A stretch of 64,000 nt of DNA from positions 372,001-436,000 of the forward strand of contig CAWGEA010000003.1 of assembly GCA_963821495.1 (NCBI GenBank), read 5' to 3'. The stretch's first letter is position 1. Every line of letters starts with the position of its first letter. This stretch comes from AC-32 sp963821495. Lineage in GTDB: Bacteria > Actinomycetota > Thermoleophilia > Gaiellales > Gaiellaceae. Position numbers and translations under genes: made by a program. Below are positions 8,087 to 18,247 of the stretch, one piece after another. The notes under the pieces are model-generated. The model made no database searches and had not been told where the DNA came from. It saw nothing but the letters and a program-made list of their open reading frames with translations.

Positions 8087-8790
8087 AGTATGCGCAGCAG
8101 CTCGCGCAGCTCGGCCGGCGAGCCGACGACCAGATCGGCCGCTTCTCGCAGTCCCGCAGGAGCCTCCGGCGAGGCGACCGCCACGCGCACCGCAAGCTCG
8201 AGCCCGCCGAGCCCGCGGAAGGCGTCCAGGTCGGTCGTGTCGTCGCCCGCGTAGAGCGCGCGCTGCAGTCCTCGTTCCGACAGCAGCGACCGGACCGCGG
8301 TGCCCTTGTCCGCCTCGACCGGCGGGCGCAGCTCGAGCACCTTCCGGCCCCAGTGCGCTTCGAGCCCGAGCGACTGCGCGCGTCCGGCCACGTCCTCGAG
8401 CGTCCCCAGCGCCGCCTCTTCGTCCTCCGCCTCGCGCCAGTGGAAGGCGACGGTCAGGCCCTTGTCCTCGACCCACGGCCAGCGCTCGGCTGCGAACGGC
8501 CGCAGCGTCTCGCGCCAGCGCTCGGCCTTGGGCGCGAGCTCCAGCCCGTGCACGCCGACGTAGACCACGCCGTCGACTCCTACGAGTCGCGCGGCCTCCT
8601 CGCCGCTGCGCCCGCTCACGCACGCGACGAGCCCGTAGCGCCCCGCGAGCCGCCGCACCTCGGCCCGCGTCTCCTCCGGAACCGCCGCGAGCTCGGGGCG
8701 CGCAACGATGGGCGCGAGCGTCCCGTCGACGTCGAGCAGCACCGCCGCCAGCTCGGGTTGCTCGCGTAGCCGCGCCAGCCGCTCGTCCAC
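8083..8790 (-). CDS. otsB: Trehalose-6-phosphate phosphatase
   Basis: Dephosphorylates trehalose 6-phosphate to trehalose; HAD superfamily, cytoplasmic. From the GTG at 8790 it is 235 residues, typical of OtsB. The catalytic motif I is LLDVDGTLAPIV; the cap-region signature is YVGVHGLEL (usually YaGnHGle); then KGLTVAFHWREAE, LELRPPVEADKGTAV and motif IV YAGDDTTDLDAF. No trehalose-phosphate synthase (otsA) is in the window. The GTG is preceded by TATTCT at 7 bases. The stop is shared as CTAG with the EamA gene. Confidence 0.93.
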   Translation of the reverse strand: MDERLARLREQPELAAVLLDVDGTLAPIVARPELAAVPEETRAEVRRLAGRYGLVACVSGRSGEEAARLVGVDGVVYVGVHGLELAPKAERWRETLRPFAAERWPWVEDKGLTVAFHWREAEDEEAALGTLEDVAGRAQSLGLEAHWGRKVLELRPPVEADKGTAVRSLLSERGLQRALYAGDDTTDLDAFRGLGGLELAVRVAVASPEAPAGLREAADLVVGSPAELRELLRIL

Positions 8791-8797
8791 ACCGCGC

Positions 8798-8803
8798 AGA
8801 ATA
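8798..8803 (-). promoter_or_regulatory. Putative -10 box (TATTCT) of otsB
   Basis: TATTCT on the minus strand, 7 bases before the GTG at 8790. It lies within the 18 bases separating otsB from the divergent TauE/SafE half gene. Confidence 0.45.
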
Positions 8804-8808
8804 CGACG

Positions 8809-9150
8809 GTGCGCCTCGTCCTCATCGGTCTCACCGCCGGCCTCTTCAGCGCCCTCTTCGGCGTCGGCGGCGGGATCGTCGTCGTGCCGCTGCTGATCCT
8901 GGTCGCACGCTACGACGAGCGCCCGGCGATGGCGACCTCGCTCGCGGCGATCGGGCTGATCGCGCTCGTCGGGGCGGTCACGTATGGCCTGCACGGTGAG
9001 CTGAAGCCCGGGGCGGCAGCAGTCGTCGGCCTGCCAGCTGCCGCCGGCGCAGTCCTCGGCACCTGGCTGCAGCAGCGACTAGCCACGCGAACGCTCTCGC
9101 TCGCGTTCGCGGCGCTGCTCGCGTGTATCGCGGTCTGGCTGCTGATCTGA
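8809..9150 (+). CDS. TauE/SafE-like exporter, N-terminal half protein
   Basis: Predicted four-helix membrane protein of 113 residues that matches only one half of a TauE/SafE sulfite/anion exporter (normally about 250 residues, two homologous halves). It begins with LIGLTAGLFSALFGVGGGIVVVPLL, the glycine-rich signature found at the start of each half, and ends with the fourth helix. Its TGA (9148-9150) shares one base with the ATG of the following gene, which encodes the second half, so the pair very probably forms a heteromeric exporter. The GTG start is assigned by family length. Confidence 0.85.
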   Translation: MRLVLIGLTAGLFSALFGVGGGIVVVPLLILVARYDERPAMATSLAAIGLIALVGAVTYGLHGELKPGAAAVVGLPAAAGAVLGTWLQQRLATRTLSLAFAALLACIAVWLLI

Positions 9151-9533
9151 TGTGGGCGCTGCTCGCAGCGGGTGGGATCGGCCTCCTGGCGGGAGTCCTC
9201 GCCGGGCTGTTCGGCGTCGGCGGCGGAATCCTGTTCGTGCCGACGCTGACCCTGGTGCTCGGCCTCACCCAGCTGCACGCCGAGGCGAGCTCGTTGCTCG
9301 CGATCCTGCCGACCGCGGCGGCGGGAGCGTGGCGGCAGCGCCGCTACGGCAACGTCCGCTGGCGAGCCGCGCTCGTCCTCGGGCTCGCGGCGATCGCCGG
9401 CGTGGAGGCCGGTGTGCAGATCGCGGAGGCCCTCCCTGAACACGCGCTGCGGCGGCTCTTCGGGGTGCTGATGCTCGGCGTCGCCGCACAGCTCGCCTGG
9501 CGCACGTTGAGGAAGCCGCCCTATCCTTCGTGA
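9150..9533 (+). CDS. TauE/SafE-like exporter, C-terminal half protein
   Basis: Second half of the split anion exporter, 127 residues. Again it opens with the family signature GLLAGVLAGLFGVGGGILFVP and continues with LHAEASSLLAILPTAAAGAWRQRRYGNVRW and two more helices. The ATG overlaps the TGA of the first half (TGATG), implying strict translational coupling and 1:1 production. An upstream in-frame extension of nine residues lies inside the first half and is not favoured. Confidence 0.85.
   Translation: MWALLAAGGIGLLAGVLAGLFGVGGGILFVPTLTLVLGLTQLHAEASSLLAILPTAAAGAWRQRRYGNVRWRAALVLGLAAIAGVEAGVQIAEALPEHALRRLFGVLMLGVAAQLAWRTLRKPPYPS
9522..9527 (+). promoter_or_regulatory. Putative -10 box (TATCCT) for the 9535 gene
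   Basis: TATCCT ends 7 bases before the GTG at 9535, inside the last codons of the TauE/SafE half gene; leaderless spacing. Confidence 0.4.
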
Positions 9534-9534
9534 C

Positions 9535-9927
9535 GTGACCGGCGAACCCGACTTCTGGATCCCGCTCGTGGACGAGCCGATCGGCTCGATCGTCGGGCGG
9601 ATCCAGGACGAAAACCCCGACATCGGCGAGCTCGTCGGGTCGCCCCGGAAGCTGCTTGCCTTCCGCACCTTCGCCTATATCCGCGTCGGGATCCTGCTCG
9701 GCCGCCTGCTCGTCGAGCACGATGTCCAGCCCTCCGAGGACACCACCTGGGCGGACGAGCTGATGACCGACCCGCAGCATCATGCGCAGGTCGTCGCCGA
9801 GGTGCGTGCGGTCGCCGAGGAAGTCGCAGCCGACCCTGACTACGCCTCCGATCCGCTCGGGCCGAGCGACGAGGAGCGCGCCCGGTTCTCCGAGTTCGCC
9901 AAGCGCCGTCTCGCCACCGATACCTGA
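9535..9927 (+). CDS. Hypothetical cytoplasmic protein
   Basis: 130-residue soluble acidic protein that I do not recognise. It begins MTGEPDFWIPLVDEP, contains a hydrophobic stretch around residues 44-60 (FRTFAYIRVGILLGRLL) too short and charged at its edges to be a clear membrane helix, and ends in an acidic, Asp/Glu-rich C-terminus with SDEERARFSEFAKRR. Codon usage matches its neighbours, so it is probably a real gene. The following M23 gene starts 45 bases later with its own -10-like box, so the two need not be co-transcribed. Confidence 0.7.
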   Translation: MTGEPDFWIPLVDEPIGSIVGRIQDENPDIGELVGSPRKLLAFRTFAYIRVGILLGRLLVEHDVQPSEDTTWADELMTDPQHHAQVVAEVRAVAEEVAADPDYASDPLGPSDEERARFSEFAKRRLATDT

Positions 9928-9956
9928 GCCGGCCCCCGCCGTCGCCGTCTTTTGCT

Positions 9957-9962
9957 GATAAT
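9957..9962 (+). promoter_or_regulatory. Putative extended -10 (TGCTGATAAT) for the M23 gene
   Basis: GATAAT with an upstream TGC is the best -10 match in the window. It ends 9 bases before the GTG at 9972, predicting a transcript that starts at or near the start codon. Confidence 0.5.
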
Positions 9963-9971
9963 GCGGGGACG

Positions 9972-11450
9972 GTGGGGAAGCGGCTCACGATTGTCGTGGC
10001 GCTTGCGGGCCTGGCCGTCCTGGTCTTGGGGACGGTTGGCGCCGGCGGCGCGCGCTCGACCGCGGGCGCGTCCGCGCGCTCGGTCGCGATCCGAGTCGTC
10101 GTGCCCGGCCAGGCCGGCGCGGCGGCCGGCGTGATCTCGTCTCCACCCGACCACGCCGCGTTCGGCTCCAGCTTCGCCTACCCGGCGGACGGGTCGATCG
10201 TGACCACCGGCGCGATGAGCGCCTCGGCCTCGACGACCTCCGGCTCCTCGGCCACCGCGGCCGCCACGAGTCAGGTCGGCGCGCTCAGCGTCTTCGGCGG
10301 CGAGGTGACTGCGACGGCGGTCGAGGGCGCGGCGCGCGGCTCGACGCGCGGTCGCTCGGCGCGCGGCGACTTCTCGGGCGCCTCCGTCTCCGGCCTCTCC
10401 GTGCTGGGCGTCGCGGCCTCGGCCGGCCCGAACGTCCGTGTCGCGCTCGGCGACTGGGGCTACGCGGTCACGCTGGAGCAGGGCACCGACCGGAGCTCCG
10501 GCGCCGGCGGCTACCAAGGCTTCCACGGCTTCGTGACCGCGCTGGCGATCCACCTCACCGCGCCGCACGGCAACCTTCCCGCCGGCTCGGAGATCCAGGT
10601 CGGCTACGCCGAGGCGAGCGTGCAGGCGAGCGCTCCTCCCTCGCCGAAGCCGATCGTGCCCGGGCCGACACCGAGACAGCCGAAGGGGACCAAGCAGCAG
10701 AAGCACAAGACCCCGGTCGCCCCCGAGCCGACCAAGCAGGCGCCCCGCAGCTCGACGCCGCTGTTGCAGCCGCCGATCGGGCTGCAGCCGAAGCTCACCG
10801 CCGGCGGCTACGTCTTCCCCGTCTACGGCCCGTCCCAGTTCGTCGACACCTACAACGCCTTCCGCGGGGACGTCGCCGGCAACTGGCACCACGGCGACGA
10901 CATCTTCGCTCCGCTCGGCGCGCCGATCATCGCCTGCGCGGACGGGATCGTCTTCTCCGTCGGCTGGAACGACGTCGGCGGCAACCGCCTCTGGCTCCGT
11001 GACCAGCAGGGCAACGAGTTCTACTACGCGCACCTCTCGGCGTTCACGCCGCTGGCGAAGAACGGCCGGCGCGTGAAGGCGGGCGAGGTACTCGGCTTCG
11101 TCGGCAACACCGGCGACGCGCAGGGGACTCCGACGCACCTGCACTTCGAGGTGCACCCGTTCTCGCTGCTCTTCATGGGCTACGACGGGGCGGTCGACCC
11201 GACGCCGTACCTGAGCGCCTGGAAGCACCTGCAGGACGTGCGCTTCTACAACGTCGCCGGCTGGCTCGCGAAGACGGGTATCTCGGACCCCGCTCCGAAG
11301 CCCGCCGCAATCCTGCTGCAGGTATCCGACATCTCGGAGGCCAGCGGCCTCGACCCCGGCTCCCTGCAGCGCGCGATGGCCCGCCGTAGCGGAGGCGAGG
11401 GTCAGGTGGCCAGGGCGCTCGGCGTGCGCCCGAAAGCCGCTCGGCCCTAG
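9972..11450 (+). CDS. Secreted M23 (LytM-type) peptidase
   Basis: 492-residue exported protein. A signal peptide or anchor (KRLTIVVALAGLAVLVLGTV) is followed by a Ser/Ala/Thr-rich low-complexity stretch to about residue 215, a Pro/Lys-rich linker (about 215-265) and then the M23 domain from about 275. Zinc and catalytic features are visible: NWHHGDDIFAPLGAPI (HxxxD) near residue 300 and PTHLHFEVHP (HxH) near 390, with GNEFYYAHL between them. The intact metal ligands suggest real peptidoglycan endopeptidase activity rather than a LytM-type activator. An upstream ATG in another frame is rejected. Confidence 0.9.
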   Translation: MGKRLTIVVALAGLAVLVLGTVGAGGARSTAGASARSVAIRVVVPGQAGAAAGVISSPPDHAAFGSSFAYPADGSIVTTGAMSASASTTSGSSATAAATSQVGALSVFGGEVTATAVEGAARGSTRGRSARGDFSGASVSGLSVLGVAASAGPNVRVALGDWGYAVTLEQGTDRSSGAGGYQGFHGFVTALAIHLTAPHGNLPAGSEIQVGYAEASVQASAPPSPKPIVPGPTPRQPKGTKQQKHKTPVAPEPTKQAPRSSTPLLQPPIGLQPKLTAGGYVFPVYGPSQFVDTYNAFRGDVAGNWHHGDDIFAPLGAPIIACADGIVFSVGWNDVGGNRLWLRDQQGNEFYYAHLSAFTPLAKNGRRVKAGEVLGFVGNTGDAQGTPTHLHFEVHPFSLLFMGYDGAVDPTPYLSAWKHLQDVRFYNVAGWLAKTGISDPAPKPAAILLQVSDISEASGLDPGSLQRAMARRSGGEGQVARALGVRPKAARP

Positions 11451-11867
11451 CTAGTTCGAGTTCCCGCTCGAGTCGCTGCCGCCGTAGCCGAACTCCTCGT
11501 CCTCGCCGAAGATCTTGTCCTTCAGCCAGCGCCGGGTCTCGGGCCCGGTCATCGGGTTGAAGAGGATCCCGAGGGCGATGCCGGCGAGCAGCAGCGTGCT
11601 GTTGCGCGCCTTGCGGCTCTCCTGTCCCTGGATGCGGTCGGCCGCGTTACGGAGGTCATCGATGGCCGAGCGCAGCTGGTCCTGGATGTCCTTGTCGCTC
11701 GCGACCTTGGTCGCGACGCCGGTCATGCCGCGGTTGCCGAGCAGCTCCGCGTAGACGTCGCGGGCGGTCGCGAACGCGCTGCGAAGGTTCTCCCGCAGCT
11801 CCTCGTCCTGGATCGCCCGTTGCACGTAGGGCTTCGCGTCCTGGAGTCGATCTTTCGCCTTGGCCAT
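11451..11867 (-). CDS. YtxH-like stress/membrane protein
   Basis: 138 residues: a long amphipathic, Arg/Asp/Ala-rich N-terminal region (residues 1-85) rich in coiled-coil-like heptads, then a short hydrophobic segment STLLLAGIALGILFNP (about 88-103) followed by MTGPETRRWLKDKIF, which resembles the YtxH signature in which a glycine-rich helix is followed by a P-x-G-x-E-T-R stretch, and a Gly/Ser tail. Function is unknown; relatives are often general-stress genes. An AAAGGA ribosome binding site precedes the ATG. It lies downstream of lon on the same strand, and its stop abuts the M23 stop (CTAGCTAG). Confidence 0.7.
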   Translation of the reverse strand: MAKAKDRLQDAKPYVQRAIQDEELRENLRSAFATARDVYAELLGNRGMTGVATKVASDKDIQDQLRSAIDDLRNAADRIQGQESRKARNSTLLLAGIALGILFNPMTGPETRRWLKDKIFGEDEEFGYGGSDSSGNSN

Positions 11868-11933
11868 TGCGCAGGTCGTCCTTTCGCTCGCCGTTCGTTA
11901 CAGGGGGATTCTCTACCCTGCGCGCGTTTCGCG

Positions 11934-14341
<2,408 letters not shown>

Positions 14342-14345
<4 letters not shown>

Positions 14346-14779
14346 GCGCGGCCTCGGATCGTGATGGAGACGCGCTCGGTCTGCGGCGGCTTCTCCGCGA
14401 TCGGCAGCGTCACGGTGAGCATCCCGCGCTCGTAGCGCGCGCTGGCGGCGCTCGTGTCGACCGGCTCCTCCAGCTGGATGCGGCGCTGGAAGGGGCCGTA
14501 CTCGATCTCGAGCTGCCGGTAGCGGCCGCTGACGTCCGGCCGGCAGCGATCTCCGGCGACGACGAGCACGCGGTCGGCCGCGACGACCTGGATCGAGGAG
14601 GGCTCGACGCCCGGAAGCTCGACGACGACTTGCAGCTCCGGCGGGTCCTCGGAACGGATGCAGTCGACCTGCGGCCGGAAGCCGCGATGGCCGGCGACGA
14701 AGCGCGGCAGGTGCCAGAGATCCTCGATCAGCTCGTGGATCTCGGCGTGCAGGCGGTCGATGTCGGTGCGGCGTCTCAT
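14342..14779 (-). CDS. Small heat-shock protein (Hsp20/alpha-crystallin)
   Basis: 145-residue holdase chaperone. The frame is open far upstream, but the alpha-crystallin family starts at the ATG at 14779 (MRRRTDIDRL). The domain runs from about residue 45: LQVVVELPGVEPSSIQV, VLVVAGDR, YGPFQRRIQLEEPVDTSAASARYERGMLTVTLPIAE, including the conserved A-x-Y-x-x-G-x-L motif; the short C-terminal tail has little I-x-I character (VSITI). It is first gene of the operon with lon. The upstream 96 bases carry two copies of a ten-base repeat, a candidate stress operator. Confidence 0.93.
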
Positions 14780-14782
14780 GGT

Positions 14783-14821
14783 GATCTGGTAACGGTAATC
14801 GGCCTCAAAGGGATCTGGTAA
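14783..14821. repeat. Pair of 10-bp direct repeats upstream of hsp20-lon
   Basis: GATCTGGTAA occurs exactly at 14783-14792 and again at 14812-14821, starts 29 bases apart (close to three helical turns), in the hsp20/MMPL divergent region. In the hsp20 sense it reads TTACCAGATC. It does not resemble the HspR box (CTTGAGT-N7-ACTCAAG) or CIRCE. A novel operator or activator site is an inference. Confidence 0.55.
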
Positions 14822-14840
14822 GTTAGCAGACACTAGCTTA
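14819..14840. promoter_or_regulatory. Imperfect inverted repeat TAAGTTA-N8-TAGCTTA
   Basis: Seven-base arms with one mismatch around an eight-base spacer, about 35 bases before the MMPL start and overlapping the end of the second direct repeat. Its size is that of a dimeric repressor operator. AT-rich sequence is rare in this DNA, which makes it stand out. The regulator is unknown. Confidence 0.4.
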
Positions 14841-14875
14841 GCGACCGAGGCAGGGTCGGGGAGGAGCCGCCGTAG

Positions 14876-17020
14876 ATGGAGCGCTGGACGCGCTGGATGC
14901 TGCGCTACCGCTGGGTCGTCGTCGCGGCGTGGCTCGTCGTCCTGCTGGGCGGCGGCTGGTCGTCCACGAAGCTCTCGCCGCTGCTCTCGAACACCTTCAC
15001 GATGCCCGGGACGGACTCCGAGCGGGCCCGCACGATCCTCGAGGAGCGCTACGGCGACCGCAGCGACGGCGCCTTCACGGTCGTCTTCAGCGTCCGCGAC
15101 TCCCGTGACCCGCAGCAGCGCCTGCTGCTGCAGCGGCAGCTGGCGGCCGCCGCGAAGCTGGTTCCGAGCGGCCGGGCGCAGCCGCTCGTCCCCGGCGGCA
15201 CACACGTCCTCTACGGCGACATCACCTCGACGCTCGATCTCGCGACCGCCAAGGGCTACACGGACGACATCCTCCGCAGGCTGCCGCACGGCGGCGGCGT
15301 TCAGTCCTACGTCACCGGCCAGGCCGCGATCCAGCACGACCTCGACCCGATCTTCAACGAGGACCTGCGCAAGGGCGAGTTCCAGATCGCGATCCCGATC
15401 GCGCTGCTCGTGCTGCTGCTCGTCTTCGGCCTCTCGTGGTCGGTGACGATCCCGCTGCTGTTCGCGGCCTGCACGATCGAGGGGACGCTCGGGCTCGTCT
15501 ACCTCTTCGCCCACCACCTGACGATGGCGACCTACGTCACGAACCTCGTGCAGCTGATCGGGCTCGGGATCGCGATCGACTACTCGCTGCTCATGGTCTA
15601 CCGCTTCAGGGAGGAGCTCGCCCGGGGCGGCTCGAAGGACGACGCCGTCGTGCGGACGATGGCGACCGCCGGCCGCGCGGTCGTCTTCTCGGGCGCGACG
15701 GTGGCGATCGGGCTCGCGCTGCTGCTCTTCATGCCCTCGCCGTTCATGCGCTCGATGGGGATCGGCGGCTTCCTGATCCCGCTCGTCTCGATCCTCGCCG
15801 CGATGACGCTGCAGCCGGCCCTGCTCTCGCTCTACGGCCGGCGCGGGACAAGGCGCGTGCGCATCTGGCGGTTCGGGGAGGAAGGCCCTCGGCGCGGTTT
15901 CTGGGAGCGGCTCTCGGCCGCGATCATGCGCCGCCCGGCGGCCTTCCTGGCCGGAGGCACCGTGCTGCTCGTCGCCGCCGCGCTGCCGGTCTTCGCGCTG
16001 AAGCTCACACCCGGCTCGGCGAAGGGGATCCCGCAGCACCCGCAGGCCGTGCGCGGCTTCACGATCCTGCGCGACGCCGTCGGGGCCGGCGCGCTGTCGC
16101 CGACGCAGATCCTCGTCGACAGTGGCCGCGTCGGCGGCGCGGCCGCCCTGCAGCGCCCGATCGAGACGCTCGTCGAGCGGCTGAGGCGTGACCCGGAGGT
16201 GGTGTTCGTCCGTTACCGGCCCGGCCGTCCGTTCGTCGACCCGACCGGTCGCTACGCGCAAGTCGTCGTCGCGGGGAAGCACGAGTACGGCGAGGCCCCG
16301 GCGCAGGCCTTCGTCCACCGCCTGCGCGGCGACATCGTCCCGTCGGTCTCCTGGCCGGACGGAGTGGCGGTGCTGGCGGGAGGCGGGCCCCCGCAAGGGG
16401 TCGACTTCATCGATCGCTCCTACGCCGTCTTCCCGTGGCTCGTGATCGGCGTGCTGGTGCTGACCTACCTGCTGCTGCTGCGCGCGTTCCGCTCGCTGAT
16501 CCTGCCGCTGAAGGCGGTGATCCTGAACCTGCTCTCGGTGGGCGCGGCCTACGGGCTGCTGGTGATCGTCTTCAAGTGGGGGATCGGGAACGACGTGCTC
16601 GGGCTGTACCAGTTCTCCCAGATCGAGGCGTGGATCCCGATCTTCCTCTTCGCGATGCTGTTCGGCCTCTCGATGGACTACGAGGTCTTCCTGGTCACGC
16701 GCATGCGCGAGGCCTGGGACGAGACGCGCGACAACGTCCGCGCGGTCGGCCTCGGGCTCGAGCGGACCGGCCGGATCATCAGCGCGGCCGCGATCATCAT
16801 GGTCGCCGCGTTCTCCGGCTTCGTCGCGGGCCGCATCGTCGGCCTGCAGGAGTTCGGGCTGGGCCTGGCGGTCGCGATCCTGTTCGACGCGACAATCGTC
16901 CGCGTGCTGCTCGTGCCCTCGCTGATGGCGCTCTTCGGCCGCTGGAACTGGTGGCTCCCAACGCGCGTCGCGCGCCTGGTGCGCGTCCAACCTTCGCCCC
17001 TCGAAGCGCCGACCTCGTAG
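14876..17020 (+). CDS. MMPL/RND-family membrane transporter
   Basis: 714-residue inner-membrane exporter of the MMPL family (lipid or drug export, proton-driven). It has the usual duplicated layout: TM1 (RYRWVVVAAWLVVLLGGGW), an extracytoplasmic domain to about residue 170, TM2-6, a second TM and ectodomain from about 360, then TM8-12. The proton-relay signatures GIAIDYSLLMVYRFREE (about 230) and FGLSMDYEVFLVTRMREAW (about 600) both retain the Asp-Tyr pair. It has a GGGGAGGAG ribosome binding site 6-7 bases before the ATG and diverges from hsp20. The substrate is not predictable from sequence. Confidence 0.92.
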   Translation: MERWTRWMLRYRWVVVAAWLVVLLGGGWSSTKLSPLLSNTFTMPGTDSERARTILEERYGDRSDGAFTVVFSVRDSRDPQQRLLLQRQLAAAAKLVPSGRAQPLVPGGTHVLYGDITSTLDLATAKGYTDDILRRLPHGGGVQSYVTGQAAIQHDLDPIFNEDLRKGEFQIAIPIALLVLLLVFGLSWSVTIPLLFAACTIEGTLGLVYLFAHHLTMATYVTNLVQLIGLGIAIDYSLLMVYRFREELARGGSKDDAVVRTMATAGRAVVFSGATVAIGLALLLFMPSPFMRSMGIGGFLIPLVSILAAMTLQPALLSLYGRRGTRRVRIWRFGEEGPRRGFWERLSAAIMRRPAAFLAGGTVLLVAAALPVFALKLTPGSAKGIPQHPQAVRGFTILRDAVGAGALSPTQILVDSGRVGGAAALQRPIETLVERLRRDPEVVFVRYRPGRPFVDPTGRYAQVVVAGKHEYGEAPAQAFVHRLRGDIVPSVSWPDGVAVLAGGGPPQGVDFIDRSYAVFPWLVIGVLVLTYLLLLRAFRSLILPLKAVILNLLSVGAAYGLLVIVFKWGIGNDVLGLYQFSQIEAWIPIFLFAMLFGLSMDYEVFLVTRMREAWDETRDNVRAVGLGLERTGRIISAAAIIMVAAFSGFVAGRIVGLQEFGLGLAVAILFDATIVRVLLVPSLMALFGRWNWWLPTRVARLVRVQPSPLEAPTS

Positions 17021-17023
17021 CAT
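17018..17023 (+). promoter_or_regulatory. Putative -10 box (TAGCAT) of rmlA
   Basis: TAGCAT ends exactly 7 bases before the ATG at 17031, right after the MMPL stop; it predicts a leaderless rml operon message. Confidence 0.45.
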
Positions 17024-17030
17024 CACGCGG

Positions 17031-17807
17031 ATGGAAAACGGGCTGAAGGGCGTGATCCTGGCCGGTGGGACCGGCTCGCGGCTGCATCCGCTGACGCAGA
17101 TCACCAACAAGCACCTGCTCCCGATCTACGACCGGCCGATGATCAGCTGGGCGATCGAGGCCCTGGTGCGAGCGGGTTTGACCGAGCTGATGCTGGTCAC
17201 CGGCGGCACCCACGCGGGCGAGTTCTTCCGGCTGCTCGGGAACGGCCACGAGCACGGGGTCGAGCGGCTCTTCTACGCCTACCAGGACAAGCCGGGCGGG
17301 ATCGCCGAGGCGCTCGGGCTGGCGGAGCGGTTCGGCCGCGGCGGCCGGATCTGCGTGATGCTCGCCGACAACGTGGTCGAGCAGTCGCTCGCGCCGGGGG
17401 TCAAGAACTTCGACGCCCAGGAGCGTGGCGCGCGAATCCTCCTCGCGAAGGTCCCCGAGCCGGAGCATCTTCGCCACCTGGGCGTGCCCGAGCTCGAGGA
17501 CGGGCGGGTCACGAGGATCATCGAGAAGCCGCAGGACCCGCCGAGCGAGTTCGCCGTGACCGGGATCTACTTCTACGACGAGCAGGTCTGGGACGTGCTC
17601 CCGACGCTCGAGCCCTCCGGACGCGGCGAGCTCGAGATCACCGACGTGAACAACTGGTACGTCGGCCGCGGGGAGATGGAGTACGACGTGCTCGAGGGCT
17701 TCTGGGGCGACGCGGGCGAGTCGATCGAGGCCTACTACGAGGTGAACGACTACGTGCGCGCGAACGGCGCCAACAAGGACGAGTCGTGGTCGACGGCGTC
17801 CGGCTGA
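17031..17807 (+). CDS. rmlA: Glucose-1-phosphate thymidylyltransferase RmlA
   Basis: First step of dTDP-L-rhamnose synthesis: glucose 1-phosphate plus dTTP gives dTDP-glucose. 258 residues, the short RmlA form. The nucleotide-binding loop is VILAGGTGSRLHPLTQITNKHLLPIYDRPM; metal site MLADNVVE (the usual LGDN here reads LADN); then RIIEKPQDPPSEFAVTGIYFYD and the C-terminal GRGELEITDVNNWYV. It is followed with a 22-base overlap by rmlC and then rmlD. Confidence 0.93.
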   Translation: MENGLKGVILAGGTGSRLHPLTQITNKHLLPIYDRPMISWAIEALVRAGLTELMLVTGGTHAGEFFRLLGNGHEHGVERLFYAYQDKPGGIAEALGLAERFGRGGRICVMLADNVVEQSLAPGVKNFDAQERGARILLAKVPEPEHLRHLGVPELEDGRVTRIIEKPQDPPSEFAVTGIYFYDEQVWDVLPTLEPSGRGELEITDVNNWYVGRGEMEYDVLEGFWGDAGESIEAYYEVNDYVRANGANKDESWSTASG

Positions 17808-18247
17808 TCCCGCTCAGGCGCTTCGAGGACGAGCGCGGCTGGTTCATGGAGCTGATGCGCGCCTCGGCGCTGCCGCAACCGGTGAAGCAGTCGAACCTCG
17901 CCTTCTCCCGCAAGGGCGTGATCCGGGGGCTGCACTACCACGAGCGCGGCCAGTGCGACCTGTTTGCGTGCGTGCAAGGGATGGTGCGCGTGGTCGTGCT
18001 CGACCGCGAGAGCGGCGAGACCTTCACCGCCGACATCGGCGACGAGAACCCGGCCGCGGTCTACATCCCCGGACACCACGCGCACGGATACGAGGCGCTG
18101 ACGGACTGCCTCTTCCTCTATCACGTCACCGAGGAATACGACGCGGCCGATCCCGACGAGCACGGCGTGCCCTGGAACGACGAGCGGGTCGCCGACCTCT
18201 GGAGCACGCAATCGCCGATCCTCTCGGAGCGGGACGCCGGACCCTGA
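17786..18247 (+). CDS. rmlC: dTDP-4-dehydrorhamnose 3,5-epimerase RmlC
   Basis: Epimerises dTDP-4-keto-6-deoxyglucose to the L-sugar. Cupin fold, 153 residues, about 25 shorter than common RmlC at the N-terminus, which begins VDGVRLIPLRRFEDERGWF. The catalytic and substrate segments are present: QSNLAFSRKGVIRGLHYHERG (active-site His), VVVLDRESGETF, YIPGHHAHGYEAL and HGVPWNDERV. It ends with PILSERDAGP at a TGA that overlaps the beginning of rmlD coding in a CTGA context; see the rmlD entry. The GTG start lies inside rmlA. Confidence 0.88.
   Translation: MVDGVRLIPLRRFEDERGWFMELMRASALPQPVKQSNLAFSRKGVIRGLHYHERGQCDLFACVQGMVRVVVLDRESGETFTADIGDENPAAVYIPGHHAHGYEALTDCLFLYHVTEEYDAADPDEHGVPWNDERVADLWSTQSPILSERDAGP

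Noticed and set aside
9952..9974. ATG at 9961 or ATA/TTG alternatives as the M23 start
   Set aside because: The frames differ from the peptidase, and the sequence there forms the best -10 box in the window.
14781..14845. HspR (HAIR) or CIRCE operator upstream of hsp20
   Set aside because: Neither CTTGAGT-N7-ACTCAAG nor the CIRCE inverted repeat is present; only the unrelated decamer repeats and one imperfect palindrome.
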